Shown: positions 1 through 5,306 of the stretch, piece by piece | How the letters are laid out: every line of letters starts with the position of its first letter | Position numbering within the stretch: position 1 is the first letter of the stretch | Assembly (NCBI GenBank): GCA_900554255.1 | Contig: USGN01000100.1 | Coordinates: forward strand, 1-5,306 | Origin: an uncultured Collinsella sp. | Lineage (GTDB): Bacteria; Actinomycetota; Coriobacteriia; Coriobacteriales; Coriobacteriaceae | Length of the DNA: 5,306 nucleotides | Direction: 5' to 3' | Translations under genes and position numbers: made by a program | Notes under the pieces: model-generated | The model's input: only the letters and a program-made list of their open reading frames with translations | Told to the model about the DNA's origin: nothing | The model's database searches: none

Positions 1-220
1 CGTCCTCGTCCTCGTCGTCAACGTCGCGCATGCGTTCCGCCTCGGCGCGGGCGCGCTCGTCCTCGGCGCGCTCGTTTTCCTCGTAGAGTGCCTGGCGGCG
101 AGCCTCGCGCTCCGCCGCCTTGGCGGCTTCGTCCAGGCCGGGTGTGGCGCCCGTCTCCTCAACTGTCTCTGCAACCGCGGCATCCTCGGCGATGGCCTGC
201 TTCTTGAGCTCCTCGGTCAT
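1..220 (-). CDS. N-terminal fragment of a downstream operon gene, probably the second ABC exporter half-subunit (partial)
   Basis: An open frame starts with ATG at 220-218 and runs off the left edge, giving 73 complete codons without a stop. A strong ribosome site (GGGAGGTGA, complement of 226-234) lies about 8 bases before the ATG, inside the last codons of the upstream ABC gene. That gene's TAG ends at 222, so only one base separates the two genes. The visible protein is hydrophilic: it starts MTEELKKQAI, continues through an Ala/Glu/Arg-rich stretch (about residues 31-65) that looks helical or coiled, and ends in an Asp/Glu run (68-73). No transporter domain is visible. The guess that this is the partner half-transporter rests on context: exporters with a degenerate ATP site are normally encoded next to a canonical partner. 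It could instead be an unrelated acidic protein. The gene is well supported; the product is inferred. Confidence 0.7.
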   Translation of the reverse strand, partial: MTEELKKQAIAEDAAVAETVEETGATPGLDEAAKAAEREARRQALYEENERAEDERARAEAERMRDVDDEDED

Positions 221-221
221 G

Positions 222-1958
222 CTACTCACCTCCCTTCATCTGCGATTCCGCGATAGCGCGGTACACCTCGCAGGTTTCCATAAGCTCGTCGTGCGTGCCT
301 AGGCCCACGATCTTGCCGTCTTTGAGCACCACGATCTGATCGGCATGCAAAATAGTCGAGATGCGCTGGGCGATGATGAGCACCGCGGCATCGCATGTCT
401 CGTCCCGCAACGCATGGCGCAGGGCGGCATCGGTCTTAAAGTCCAGGGCCGAAAAACTGTCATCGAAGATATATAGATCGGCATGCTTCATGAGCGCACG
501 GGCGATTGCCAAACGCTGGCGCTGGCCGCCCGAAAAGTTCGTACCGCCCTGGGCAACCGGGGTATCGAGCCCCTGCGGTTGGTCGAGTACAAAGGTGCTC
601 TGGGCAACCTCAAGCGCATGAAGCATGTCGCCCTCGGTCGCGCCTTCGTTACCAAAGCGAAGGTTGCTCGCCACCGTGCCCGAGAACAGCCACGCCTTCT
701 GCGGCACATAGGCAATGCGCCCGCGGATTTCGTCTTGCGTAAGCTCGCGCAGGTCCACACCATTCAGGCGAATGGAGCCCTTGGTGGCATCGTGGAAGCG
801 CAGCAGAAGCTTTGCCACCGTCGATTTACCCGAGCCTGTCGAGCCAACGATCGCAGTCGTCTGACCGCGACGGCAGGCAAAGCTCAGGTCGCACAGGGTG
901 TCCTCGTCGGCATCGTCAAAGCGAAACGACATGTGGTCGAACACGGCCACCGCATCGGCTTCGTCTTGGGGCTCGCGCGCCCCGTCATCCAGCGTGCGGT
1001 CACCGTCCACGATGCTCGGCTCGATCTCCAGCACCTGCTGCGCGCGGTTCAGACATGCGGCGGCGCGCGGAAGCGTCAGCACCACCATCTGCGCCATCAT
1101 CACAAAGAACAGGATCAGGATTGCGTACTCGAGCACCGCAGAGATGCTCGCGATCTGCATGGCGTGGGCGCCTACGCGGTTGCCGCCCACCCACAGCACC
1201 GCCACCTCGGCGATGTTCATCAAAAAGAAGCTTGAGCTGTCGAGGCCCACAAACAGGTGGTTGACTTTGATGGCGTTGGCGGCGTATTCGCTAAACACCT
1301 CGTCCAGACGCCGTTCCTCGTGGCGCTCCTTGTTAAACGCACGGATGACGCGCACGCCCACAATATTCTCGCGCAGCACCACGTTCATGCGGTCGATAAA
1401 GCTCTGCAGGCGCATAAAGATCGGCGCGGCGTTAGCCACCGTAAAGACCGCCGCCACCAGCACGATCGCAACCACCACGCCCAGCAGCGTGCCCATGGCG
1501 GGATCGATGAACCAAGCAAAAATGATGCCTGCCACGGCCAAGAACGGCACCGGCAGCACCAGCTGAATCGTCTGCAGAATCGCCTGCTGGATCACGTTGA
1601 TGTCGTTGAGCGAGCGCGTGATCATCGAGCCGGTGCCAAAGCGCTCAAAGTCGCTGGCAGACAGCTCGAGCGACTTGTCGTAGACGGCGTTGCGGATGTC
1701 ACAGGCCACGTTGGCCGCCAGGCGAGCCGAAAGATAGCAGCCCAGCACCGCGCCACCGCTGGCCATGCCGGTCGCGATTAGCATGTACAGGCCGTTGCGC
1801 AGGATGTAGTCGATATCACCCGTCGTGATGCCAGTATTGACCATATTCGCCAACATCGTAGGCACCAGCAGCGTGCCGACGTTATCTATCAGCAGCACAA
1901 ACAGCGTCACCGCAATCAGCCTGCGATACGGCCTCATAAACCTCATTAAGAGTCGCAC
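222..1958 (-). CDS. ABC exporter half-transporter (permease fused to ATPase), degenerate-site subunit of a probable heterodimer
   Basis: The 578-residue protein has the usual length and order of a type IV ABC exporter. Six hydrophobic segments lie near residues 14-34, 52-74, 130-150, 155-177, 240-258 and 274-294, followed by a nucleotide-binding domain from about 337. Motifs seen are Walker A GSTGSGKST (372-380), Q-loop Gln420, signature FSGGQ (475-479), Walker B LYIFDD (495-500) and D-loop SALD (503-506). Two catalytic positions are changed: the Walker B glutamate is Asp500 and the switch histidine is Gln531 (AQRIST). In known heterodimers such as LmrCD, BmrCD and TM287/288, one subunit carries such a degenerate site, so this is probably that half. 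It would sit in the cytoplasmic membrane and export drugs, lipids or peptides; the substrate cannot be told. The GTG start at 1958 gives MRLLMRFMRPYRR, like family N-termini, and overlaps marR by 13 bases. The alternative ATG at 1946 overlaps the marR stop by one base (TAATG). Confidence 0.95.
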   Translation of the reverse strand: MRLLMRFMRPYRRLIAVTLFVLLIDNVGTLLVPTMLANMVNTGITTGDIDYILRNGLYMLIATGMASGGAVLGCYLSARLAANVACDIRNAVYDKSLELSASDFERFGTGSMITRSLNDINVIQQAILQTIQLVLPVPFLAVAGIIFAWFIDPAMGTLLGVVVAIVLVAAVFTVANAAPIFMRLQSFIDRMNVVLRENIVGVRVIRAFNKERHEERRLDEVFSEYAANAIKVNHLFVGLDSSSFFLMNIAEVAVLWVGGNRVGAHAMQIASISAVLEYAILILFFVMMAQMVVLTLPRAAACLNRAQQVLEIEPSIVDGDRTLDDGAREPQDEADAVAVFDHMSFRFDDADEDTLCDLSFACRRGQTTAIVGSTGSGKSTVAKLLLRFHDATKGSIRLNGVDLRELTQDEIRGRIAYVPQKAWLFSGTVASNLRFGNEGATEGDMLHALEVAQSTFVLDQPQGLDTPVAQGGTNFSGGQRQRLAIARALMKHADLYIFDDSFSALDFKTDAALRHALRDETCDAAVLIIAQRISTILHADQIVVLKDGKIVGLGTHDELMETCEVYRAIAESQMKGGE

Positions 1959-2446
1959 GTCTCCCCCTCTTCTTGTTTTTCCACTTGGCTCTCGGCGGCT
2001 ATCTGCTGTTTAAACGCCTCGCACTCCTCGTTAAGCGCGTGGGAAAACTTGCCGACCAGGCGCATAATCTCACGCTGTTCCCAGGGCTCGAGCGCGCCAA
2101 AGGCACGCTGCTCGGCTTTAACCGCCGGCAACGCATAGTGCTCGGCGAACCGCCGGCCCTCATCGGTCAAACAAACGACCTTATTCTTACGACTGCCTTC
2201 GGCAAATTCCAGCGTTGCAAGCCCTCGCGCCGTCAGGGTTTTAATTGCCGAGTTAATGGTCTGCTTGCTATAGAACCATTCGCTCGTGAGCCGGCTCACA
2301 GCAACGTCTTCGGCCGCCGTGCTGATATCGACGAGCATCCAATAGGCGCAATCCGAAAGGCCGCAGGCGCGCGAGAACTCCGAATAGATATGGTCGAGTC
2401 CATTGAGCAACCGATCAAAGTCGACCAGCGTAACCGCACTATTCAT
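1946..2446 (-). CDS. MarR-family winged-helix transcriptional regulator
   Basis: This 166-residue protein has MarR-family length and layout. N-terminal and C-terminal helices (about 8-30 and 120-148), which form the dimer interface in this family, flank a winged helix-turn-helix. The recognition region is around SRLTSEWFYSKQTINSAIKT (51-70). The wing and following strand run through EGSRKNKVVCLTDEGRRF (83-100), matching the family pattern of basic wing residues followed by LTxxG. The last 15 residues are polar and acidic. It heads the operon with the ABC exporter, the usual arrangement for a local repressor that is released by a ligand of the exported class. Cysteines at 28, 33, 92, 142 and 164 are present, but nothing shows redox sensing. 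The ATG at 2446-2444 has a modest ribosome site (GGTGGGA) 3-4 bases upstream. Two operator-like repeats lie in its promoter, so autoregulation is likely. The ligand is unknown. Confidence 0.93.
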   Translation of the reverse strand: MNSAVTLVDFDRLLNGLDHIYSEFSRACGLSDCAYWMLVDISTAAEDVAVSRLTSEWFYSKQTINSAIKTLTARGLATLEFAEGSRKNKVVCLTDEGRRFAEHYALPAVKAEQRAFGALEPWEQREIMRLVGKFSHALNEECEAFKQQIAAESQVEKQEEGETCDS

Positions 2447-2462
2447 CTATCCCACCATTCAA

Positions 2463-2480
2463 TTGTCCGATTTTTGACCA
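2463..2480. promoter_or_regulatory. Operator-like dyad 2, just downstream of the predicted start
   Basis: Plus-strand TTGTC (2463-2467), 8 bases, GACCA (2476-2480) repeats dyad 1 with the core GTCCGATTTTTGAC (13 of 14 identical). It is flanked by AATTG (2461-2465) and CAATT (2479-2483), a second inverted pair around the same centre. Its centre is 35 bp from that of dyad 1, and it sits about +7 to +24 relative to the predicted start. Together the two copies look like a double operator for autorepression. Confidence 0.55.
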
Positions 2481-2493
2481 ATTATGTGTCTCT

Positions 2494-2522
2494 AGATTAG
2501 TCCGAGTTTTGACTATCGTCAA
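2494..2522 (-). promoter_or_regulatory. Candidate sigma-70-type promoter of the marR-ABC operon
   Basis: On the minus strand, TTGACG (complement of 2517-2522) matches the -35 consensus at 5 of 6 positions. It is followed by exactly 17 bases and then TAATCT (complement of 2494-2499), a weak -10 with 3 of 6 matches. The predicted start is near 2487, giving a leader of about 40 bases before the marR ATG at 2446. It lies just downstream of the terminator of the preceding small gene, which fits an independent operon start. Confidence 0.6.
2498..2515. promoter_or_regulatory. Operator-like dyad 1, within the promoter spacer
   Basis: Plus-strand TAGTC (2498-2502), 8 bases, then GACTA (2511-2515) form a perfect 5-bp inverted repeat spanning 18 bp, a size typical of MarR operators. 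It occupies the spacer between the predicted -10 and -35 and touches the -10, so a bound dimer would block RNA polymerase. Its core GTCCGAGTTTTGAC (2500-2513) recurs with one mismatch at 2465-2478. The assignment to the adjacent MarR protein is inferred. Confidence 0.6.
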
Positions 2523-2565
2523 CAGGCTCTCCGCAAATGCGTGCATTTTTATGGCCTATCGGCAG

Positions 2566-2600
2566 AAAAAAACCGCCGGCGCGGGGGCGGCGCCAGCGGT
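2566..2600 (-). terminator. Rho-independent terminator of the small unknown gene
   Basis: Read on the minus strand, an 11-bp GC-rich stem (complements of 2590-2600 and 2572-2582, with one G-U wobble) encloses a 7-base loop and is followed by seven T residues (complement of 2566-2572). It lies 28 bases after the TAA of the small gene and just upstream of the marR promoter, so it insulates the two units. Confidence 0.92.
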
Positions 2601-2627
2601 CACGTGAAAATCGAGTTTTATTGCCTG

Positions 2628-2918
2628 TTAAGCGGCGACGGCCTCATAGACCGTAGCGCCCGAGAAGCTGTCATGCAGGCTCTTGCCGGCAATCCACGGC
2701 AGCTCGACGACCTCGCAGACCGTGTTGACCAGCTCGGAGCAGTCAGTAAAGTGGCCCTTGTCGTTGAGGGCCTCGCAATCCTGAACACGCCAATAGCCAT
2801 CGGTGTGCGTGATGTAGTACTCGTGATCGTTGATCGACACGAAAGCGCGCGTCTTGGAACGCAGCAGCTTCAGAAATCCTTCGAAATCGGTCTCGACGAC
2901 ATCTCCAGCCTGGAACAT
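2628..2918 (-). CDS. Small acidic protein of unknown function (96 residues)
   Basis: I do not recognise the family. The frame is well supported: the ATG at 2918-2916 has a consensus GGAGGT (complement of 2925-2930) 6 bases upstream, and the TAA is followed by a strong intrinsic terminator, so this is a complete single-gene unit. The protein begins MFQAGDVVET, has no signal peptide or membrane segment, and should be cytosolic and acidic. Alternating hydrophobic residues around AFVSINDHEYYITHTDGYWR (25-44) suggest beta strands. Three cysteines (48, 60, 68) do not form a recognisable metal motif. The C-terminal part (70-96) is Ala/Val-rich but too short for a domain call. It is separated from marR by the terminator and from the nitroreductase by a divergent intergenic region, so the neighbours say little about its role. 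Confidence 0.8.
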   Translation of the reverse strand: MFQAGDVVETDFEGFLKLLRSKTRAFVSINDHEYYITHTDGYWRVQDCEALNDKGHFTDCSELVNTVCEVVELPWIAGKSLHDSFSGATVYEAVAA

Positions 2919-2953
2919 GATGTTACCTCCTGGCCCGGCGCCACCATGGCGCG

Positions 2954-2982
2954 TTGATAAACGTTGGTGCTCCTTTAGTAAA
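2954..2982 (-). promoter_or_regulatory. Candidate promoter of the small unknown gene
   Basis: On the minus strand, TTTACT (complement of 2977-2982, 4 of 6 matches to -35) and TATCAA (complement of 2954-2959, 4 of 6 matches to -10) are separated by exactly 17 bases. The start would be near 2947, giving a leader of about 29 bases. The inverted repeat TGATAAA (2955-2961) / TTTATCA (2986-2992) brackets this promoter. Confidence 0.4.
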
Positions 2983-2992
2983 ACCTTTATCA
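2955..2992. repeat. Inverted repeat TGATAAA / TTTATCA around the small-gene promoter
   Basis: Perfect 7-bp arms at 2955-2961 and 2986-2992 enclose 24 bases, with centres 31 bp apart, about three helical turns. One arm overlaps the candidate -10 and the other lies just upstream of the candidate -35. It could be a split regulator site. AT-rich 7-mers also pair by chance, so support is weak. Confidence 0.3.
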
Positions 2993-3043
2993 GAGCTTAT
3001 GCGCGCATCATTTAGGCAAGTGGTAAAAAACCGCAGGGTAGAC

Positions 3044-3066
3044 GGGATAAAACGTTTAACCATCCC
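3044..3066. promoter_or_regulatory. LacI-type operator-like palindrome in the divergent intergenic region
   Basis: AAACGTTT (3050-3057) is an 8-bp palindrome centred on CG, the shape typical of LacI/GalR-family operators. GGGAT (3044-3048) and ATCCC (3062-3066) form an outer inverted pair, offset by two bases from the inner centre. No LacI-family gene is in the window, so the regulator would be elsewhere. The palindrome could also be chance. Confidence 0.25.
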
Positions 3067-3072
3067 ACCGGT

Positions 3073-3101
3073 TTGTCACATTCTGGCTGAAGTTTTATGC
3101 A
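3073..3101 (+). promoter_or_regulatory. Weak candidate promoter of the nitroreductase gene
   Basis: TTGTCA (3073-3078, 5 of 6 matches to -35) is followed by 17 bases and TATGCA (3096-3101, 3 of 6 matches to -10). It would give a leader of about 100 bases before the ATG at 3210. I see no terminator, riboswitch or convincing leader peptide in that leader. It is the best plus-strand match I found here, but weak. Confidence 0.3.
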
Positions 3102-3209
3102 AACCAACTTTTCCACTTGGTAGCTTGCATTGTTTGGGGCCGACTGCGCGATTACGGCTACGGCACGACGGGTAAGAACGAGGCATCGAAACCAACGTCA
3201 GGAGGACCC

Positions 3210-3731
3210 ATGGAGACCATCGAGGCACTCATCCACCGCCGCAGTTGCCGTAACTATAGTGATCGCCCCGTCGAAGCCGAAAAGCTCGCACGCATTATCG
3301 AGGCAGGCCAGTACGCGCCGAGCGGCATGGGGCGTCAGCCGGTGACATTTGTCGCCGTTACCGACCCCGCAACCGTCGAGCGCCTCTCGCAGCTCAACGC
3401 ACAAGTTATGGGCAGCGAGGGAGATCCCTTCTACGGCGCCAAGACCGTTGTGGTGGTGCTCGTCGACCGCAGCGTGCCCACGCACCTGGAAGACGGCTCG
3501 CTCGCCATGGGCAACCTGCTCAACGCAGCCTATGCGCTGGGCGTCGATTCGTGTTGGATCCACCGCGCGCACGAGGTCTTTGACTCACCCGAGGGACTGA
3601 AACTGCTGGCCAAGTGGGGTCTGCCTGCCGACGGAAGCCTGCGCGGTGTGGGCAACTGCATTCTGGGCTACGCCGAGGACGCACTCCCCGAGGCAAAGCC
3701 GCACCGCAACAACGTGGTGTACGTCGGGTAA
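3210..3731 (+). CDS. Nitroreductase-family FMN-dependent oxidoreductase
   Basis: The 173-residue protein is a compact member of the nitroreductase superfamily, whose members bind FMN as dimers and use NAD(P)H to reduce nitro compounds, quinones or other electrophiles. Evidence is the N-terminal phosphate-binding motif HRRSCRNYSDRPV (9-21), the APSGMGRQP segment (36-44), the central helix DGSLAMGNLLNAAYALGVDS (95-114), the glycine-containing GNCILGYAED (148-157), and a C-terminal KPHRNNVVYV tail (163-172). It is cytosolic, with no signal peptide. The true substrate cannot be predicted within this family. The ATG at 3210 is chosen because AGGAGG (3200-3205) lies 4 bases upstream and because the N-terminal motif normally starts near residue 8-10. 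The frame stays open further upstream without a plausible start. The gene is monocistronic: divergent from the small gene and convergent with the LCP gene. Confidence 0.92.
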   Translation: METIEALIHRRSCRNYSDRPVEAEKLARIIEAGQYAPSGMGRQPVTFVAVTDPATVERLSQLNAQVMGSEGDPFYGAKTVVVVLVDRSVPTHLEDGSLAMGNLLNAAYALGVDSCWIHRAHEVFDSPEGLKLLAKWGLPADGSLRGVGNCILGYAEDALPEAKPHRNNVVYVG

Positions 3732-3734
3732 TTA

Positions 3735-3762
3735 GTTCCGCCGTTCTAACGAACGGCGGAAC
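3735..3762. terminator. Hairpin between convergent genes, probable bidirectional terminator
   Basis: GTTCCGCCGTTC (3735-3746), loop TAAC, and GAACGGCGGAAC (3751-3762) form a perfect 12-bp stem. It starts 4 bases after the nitroreductase stop and lies 4 bases beyond the LCP stop on the other strand. Neither side has a real T-tract (AATCTA on the plus side, TAATTA on the minus side), so it may act as a non-canonical terminator or as a 3' end protector. Confidence 0.65.
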
Positions 3763-3765
3763 AAT

Positions 3766-5043
3766 CTAGTCGACTGGATGATAGAAGGTATCGACGACCG
3801 TTTGCTTTACGTTGTCCTGGTCCAGGTAGAACTCGGCGAAGGTGTCGCCCTGCTGCATGGTGCCCTGCGGCGTCACGACATCAAACGAAGTCAGGCCGTG
3901 CTCGAGCATCGTGGTCGCCAGATAGCTGAACTCATCGAGACCCAAATTGGTCCACGTATAGTCGCCCATGGCCTGATACAGGCTGATGAACATGGCGGGG
4001 TTGCCCTTGGCACTGCTGAGTACCTTCGACGCAAACGCCTGCACGTAGCTCACCTGGCGCGCTGTGCGATCCAGCGAAGACGTCAGATTCGTCGTGTCGC
4101 GCCACTGCACGTACTTTTCCGCCGTTGTACCAAGCAGCGTGGTCTCCTGGCCCTCGACAACCGACGTGCCCGGCACGGTCTGCGTAGGCACCAGCGTCAC
4201 ACCGCCGATGGAGTCATTAATGGGAGCCACGCCCTCGATATTGAGCGTGTAGTAATAGTCGACCGGAATGTTATCGAGCACACGCGAGGCAGCGGCGGCC
4301 GTCAGCGCCGATGAGTTGTCGCCATCGGTGCCATAGGCAAACTGCAAGCACAGCTGCTCGGTCACCTGACCGGCAAACGAACCATTGGAATACGTATCTA
4401 CGGCAACCATGCTGTCGCGCGGGATGATAATGCCGCGGGCCTCGCCCGTGTCGGTATTAAGCGCTACGACCATCACAGTATCGGACTGGCCCTTTTGCGT
4501 ACCGTCATCGTTATTGCGGCCATCAAAGCCGATAAACGCCACCGTGGCCATATGCTTGTTGAGCGCATACTTCTTGCCGTTATAGGTAATGGTGTCGCCC
4601 TTGGCCTTAATGACCTTTTCGGTCTTTTCCTCAATCTTCTTTTTGCCTTGGTTCACGCTGTGATTCACAAAGCCCCAGCCGGCAGCAGCAACCGCACCAA
4701 TCACGAGCAGCACGATCAGCAGCGTGCGGATACGGCGGCGGCGCTTGATGTGCTTAATCGACTCTTTGGAGCGTCGACGACGCTGAGGTGCCGTCTCATC
4801 AAGCGAAGGCCACTCTGCCTCATCAACAGGCTGCGCCGCAGCTTCATCGGTCTTTGCCGATGCGTCGGACGAGGCCTCGGCCTTGCTCTGCGATTTTTCG
4901 TCAGGCTGAGGCGTCGGAGTGTCTTTGGTCTCCCATTGAGGCTCGACAGGCTCCGCCACATCCTGAACCTGCTGCTCGGGATTGTTTACTTGATTTTCGT
5001 CGGGATCCACCGCATCGATAAAGTGCTTGCCACGGGGGTTCAT
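3766..5043 (-). CDS. LytR-CpsA-Psr (LCP) family membrane-anchored envelope protein
   Basis: The 425-residue protein has an unusually long cytoplasmic N-terminal region (1-106) rich in Pro, Glu, Asp, Gln and Ala, ending in a strongly basic stretch (88-106). One membrane helix follows (about 107-127), then an extracellular charged linker (130-150) and an LCP domain (about 165-345). LCP landmarks are SDTVMVVALNTDTG (187-200), IIIPRDS (205-211), FAYG (235-238), IPVDYYYTLNIEG (259-271), IGGVTL (279-284), the YVQWRDT stretch (311-317) and LDRTARQ (324-330). Asp188, Arg209 and Asp210 fit the conserved charged residues that bind pyrophosphate and metal in this family. LCP proteins transfer undecaprenyl-linked glycopolymers to peptidoglycan or, in some actinobacteria, to surface proteins. 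The ATG at 5043 follows the sortase stop by 2 bases; AGGAGA (complement of 5054-5059) lies 10 bases upstream, inside the sortase gene. Which polymer it attaches is unknown. Confidence 0.93.
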   Translation of the reverse strand: MNPRGKHFIDAVDPDENQVNNPEQQVQDVAEPVEPQWETKDTPTPQPDEKSQSKAEASSDASAKTDEAAAQPVDEAEWPSLDETAPQRRRRSKESIKHIKRRRRIRTLLIVLLVIGAVAAAGWGFVNHSVNQGKKKIEEKTEKVIKAKGDTITYNGKKYALNKHMATVAFIGFDGRNNDDGTQKGQSDTVMVVALNTDTGEARGIIIPRDSMVAVDTYSNGSFAGQVTEQLCLQFAYGTDGDNSSALTAAAASRVLDNIPVDYYYTLNIEGVAPINDSIGGVTLVPTQTVPGTSVVEGQETTLLGTTAEKYVQWRDTTNLTSSLDRTARQVSYVQAFASKVLSSAKGNPAMFISLYQAMGDYTWTNLGLDEFSYLATTMLEHGLTSFDVVTPQGTMQQGDTFAEFYLDQDNVKQTVVDTFYHPVD

Positions 5044-5045
5044 GA

Positions 5046-5306
5046 CTATTTTGTCTCCTGGTCGCTTGTTAACACACCGCTGACAATATAGCGCGAGTTG
5101 CCCTGCGAGCTATCGAGCATGCAGGTGCTCAACTGCACAATCTTACTATCTGCATCAAGTGTCACGCCGTCACGTGCATTTTTGAGCAATGCGTCCGGAT
5201 TACAGACTGAATTAAAGTAGTCCTGGCGCACGGCAGGGTCGGCAAAGTTAAACGAATTGAGAATGTGACGGTCGTCATATTGATAGGCCGAGACAATCTT
5301 GTACGT
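5046..5306 (-). CDS. Class B-like sortase, C-terminal part (partial)
   Basis: The frame enters from the right edge with no start and ends in TAG at 5048-5046, leaving 86 residues of the C-terminus. The fragment opens with TYKIVSAYQY, like the beta strand after the catalytic histidine in class B sortases. It contains KIVQLSTC, where the cysteine (codon at 5123-5121) is the catalytic one of the TLSTC-type motif, and SRYIVSGVL, where the arginine ten residues later completes the active site. The histidine should lie just beyond the window. Between the first strand and the motif is a helical insert (FADPAVRQDYFNSV and onward), typical of class B enzymes. There is no C-terminal membrane helix, as expected for a class with an N-terminal anchor. 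Sortases cleave surface proteins at a sorting signal and link them to peptidoglycan or to pilins. It is translationally close to the LCP gene. Family confidence is high; class B against other classes is moderately sure. Confidence 0.9.
   Translation of the reverse strand, partial: TYKIVSAYQYDDRHILNSFNFADPAVRQDYFNSVCNPDALLKNARDGVTLDADSKIVQLSTCMLDSSQGNSRYIVSGVLTSDQETK

Noticed and set aside
1..20. CTC/GTC-rich near-repeat at the left edge, considered as a microsatellite
   Set aside because: It is explained by Asp/Glu codons of the partial coding frame; there are too few units to call a tandem repeat.
483..1235. 250-codon plus-strand open frame opposite the ABC gene
   Set aside because: It is antisense to a clear ABC transporter, its protein is Arg/His/Ala-rich without any domain, and it has no convincing ribosome site. 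It is a high-GC shadow frame.
2541..2957. 138-codon plus-strand open frame over the small gene
   Set aside because: It runs through the terminator hairpin and antisense to the small gene, which has far better start and stop signals.
2954..3175. 73-codon plus-strand frame in the intergenic region
   Set aside because: It would need a TTG start with no ribosome site, and its composition is not protein-like. I treat the region as non-coding.
3117..3209. Upstream extension of the nitroreductase frame
   Set aside because: The added 31 residues have no ribosome site or family counterpart, whereas the ATG at 3210 has AGGAGG and fits the family N-terminus.
3778..4314. 178-codon plus-strand open frame opposite the LCP gene
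   Set aside because: It lies antisense to conserved LCP coding sequence, has no recognisable domain, and would cross the convergent layout. It is a shadow.

Overview
The window looks like chromosomal DNA from a high-GC, Gram-positive gut-type actinobacterium. The gene content and style (MarR-controlled heterodimeric ABC exporter, class B sortase next to an LCP protein, strong AGGAGG-type ribosome sites, GC-rich codon use) suggest the Coriobacteriia, perhaps Collinsella. That assignment is inferred from protein style only, not from a marker gene.

Layout. Bases 1-2446 hold a minus-strand operon transcribed right to left: a MarR-family regulator (2446-1946), an ABC exporter half-transporter (1958-222), and the start of a second gene (220 to the left edge), probably the partner half. 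The genes overlap or nearly touch, so translation is probably coupled. The promoter region (about 2460-2522) shows a good -35, a 17-base spacer and a -10. Two near-identical dyad elements are present, one filling the spacer and one just after the predicted start, as expected for autorepression by the MarR protein. A strong intrinsic terminator (2566-2600) separates this operon from a small minus-strand gene of unknown function (2918-2628).

An intergenic region of about 290 bases (2919-3209) separates the small gene from a divergent plus-strand nitroreductase-family flavoprotein gene (3210-3731). It has a candidate promoter for each side and a few short inverted repeats. The nitroreductase gene converges on the next operon across a perfect 12-bp hairpin (3735-3762).

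The right part (3766 to the right edge) is a second minus-strand operon. It holds the C-terminal end of a class B-like sortase (5306-5046), followed after 2 bases by a membrane-anchored LytR-CpsA-Psr (LCP) protein (5043-3766). Both families act on the cell envelope, one attaching proteins and the other usually attaching glycopolymers, so a shared role in surface assembly is plausible.

Most of the window is ordinary. The parts most worth a second look are the paired operator-like repeats at the marR promoter, the degenerate ATP site of the exporter subunit, the acidic N-terminal extension of its presumed partner, and the sortase-LCP pair. I found no rRNA, tRNA, CRISPR array, insertion sequence or integrase.
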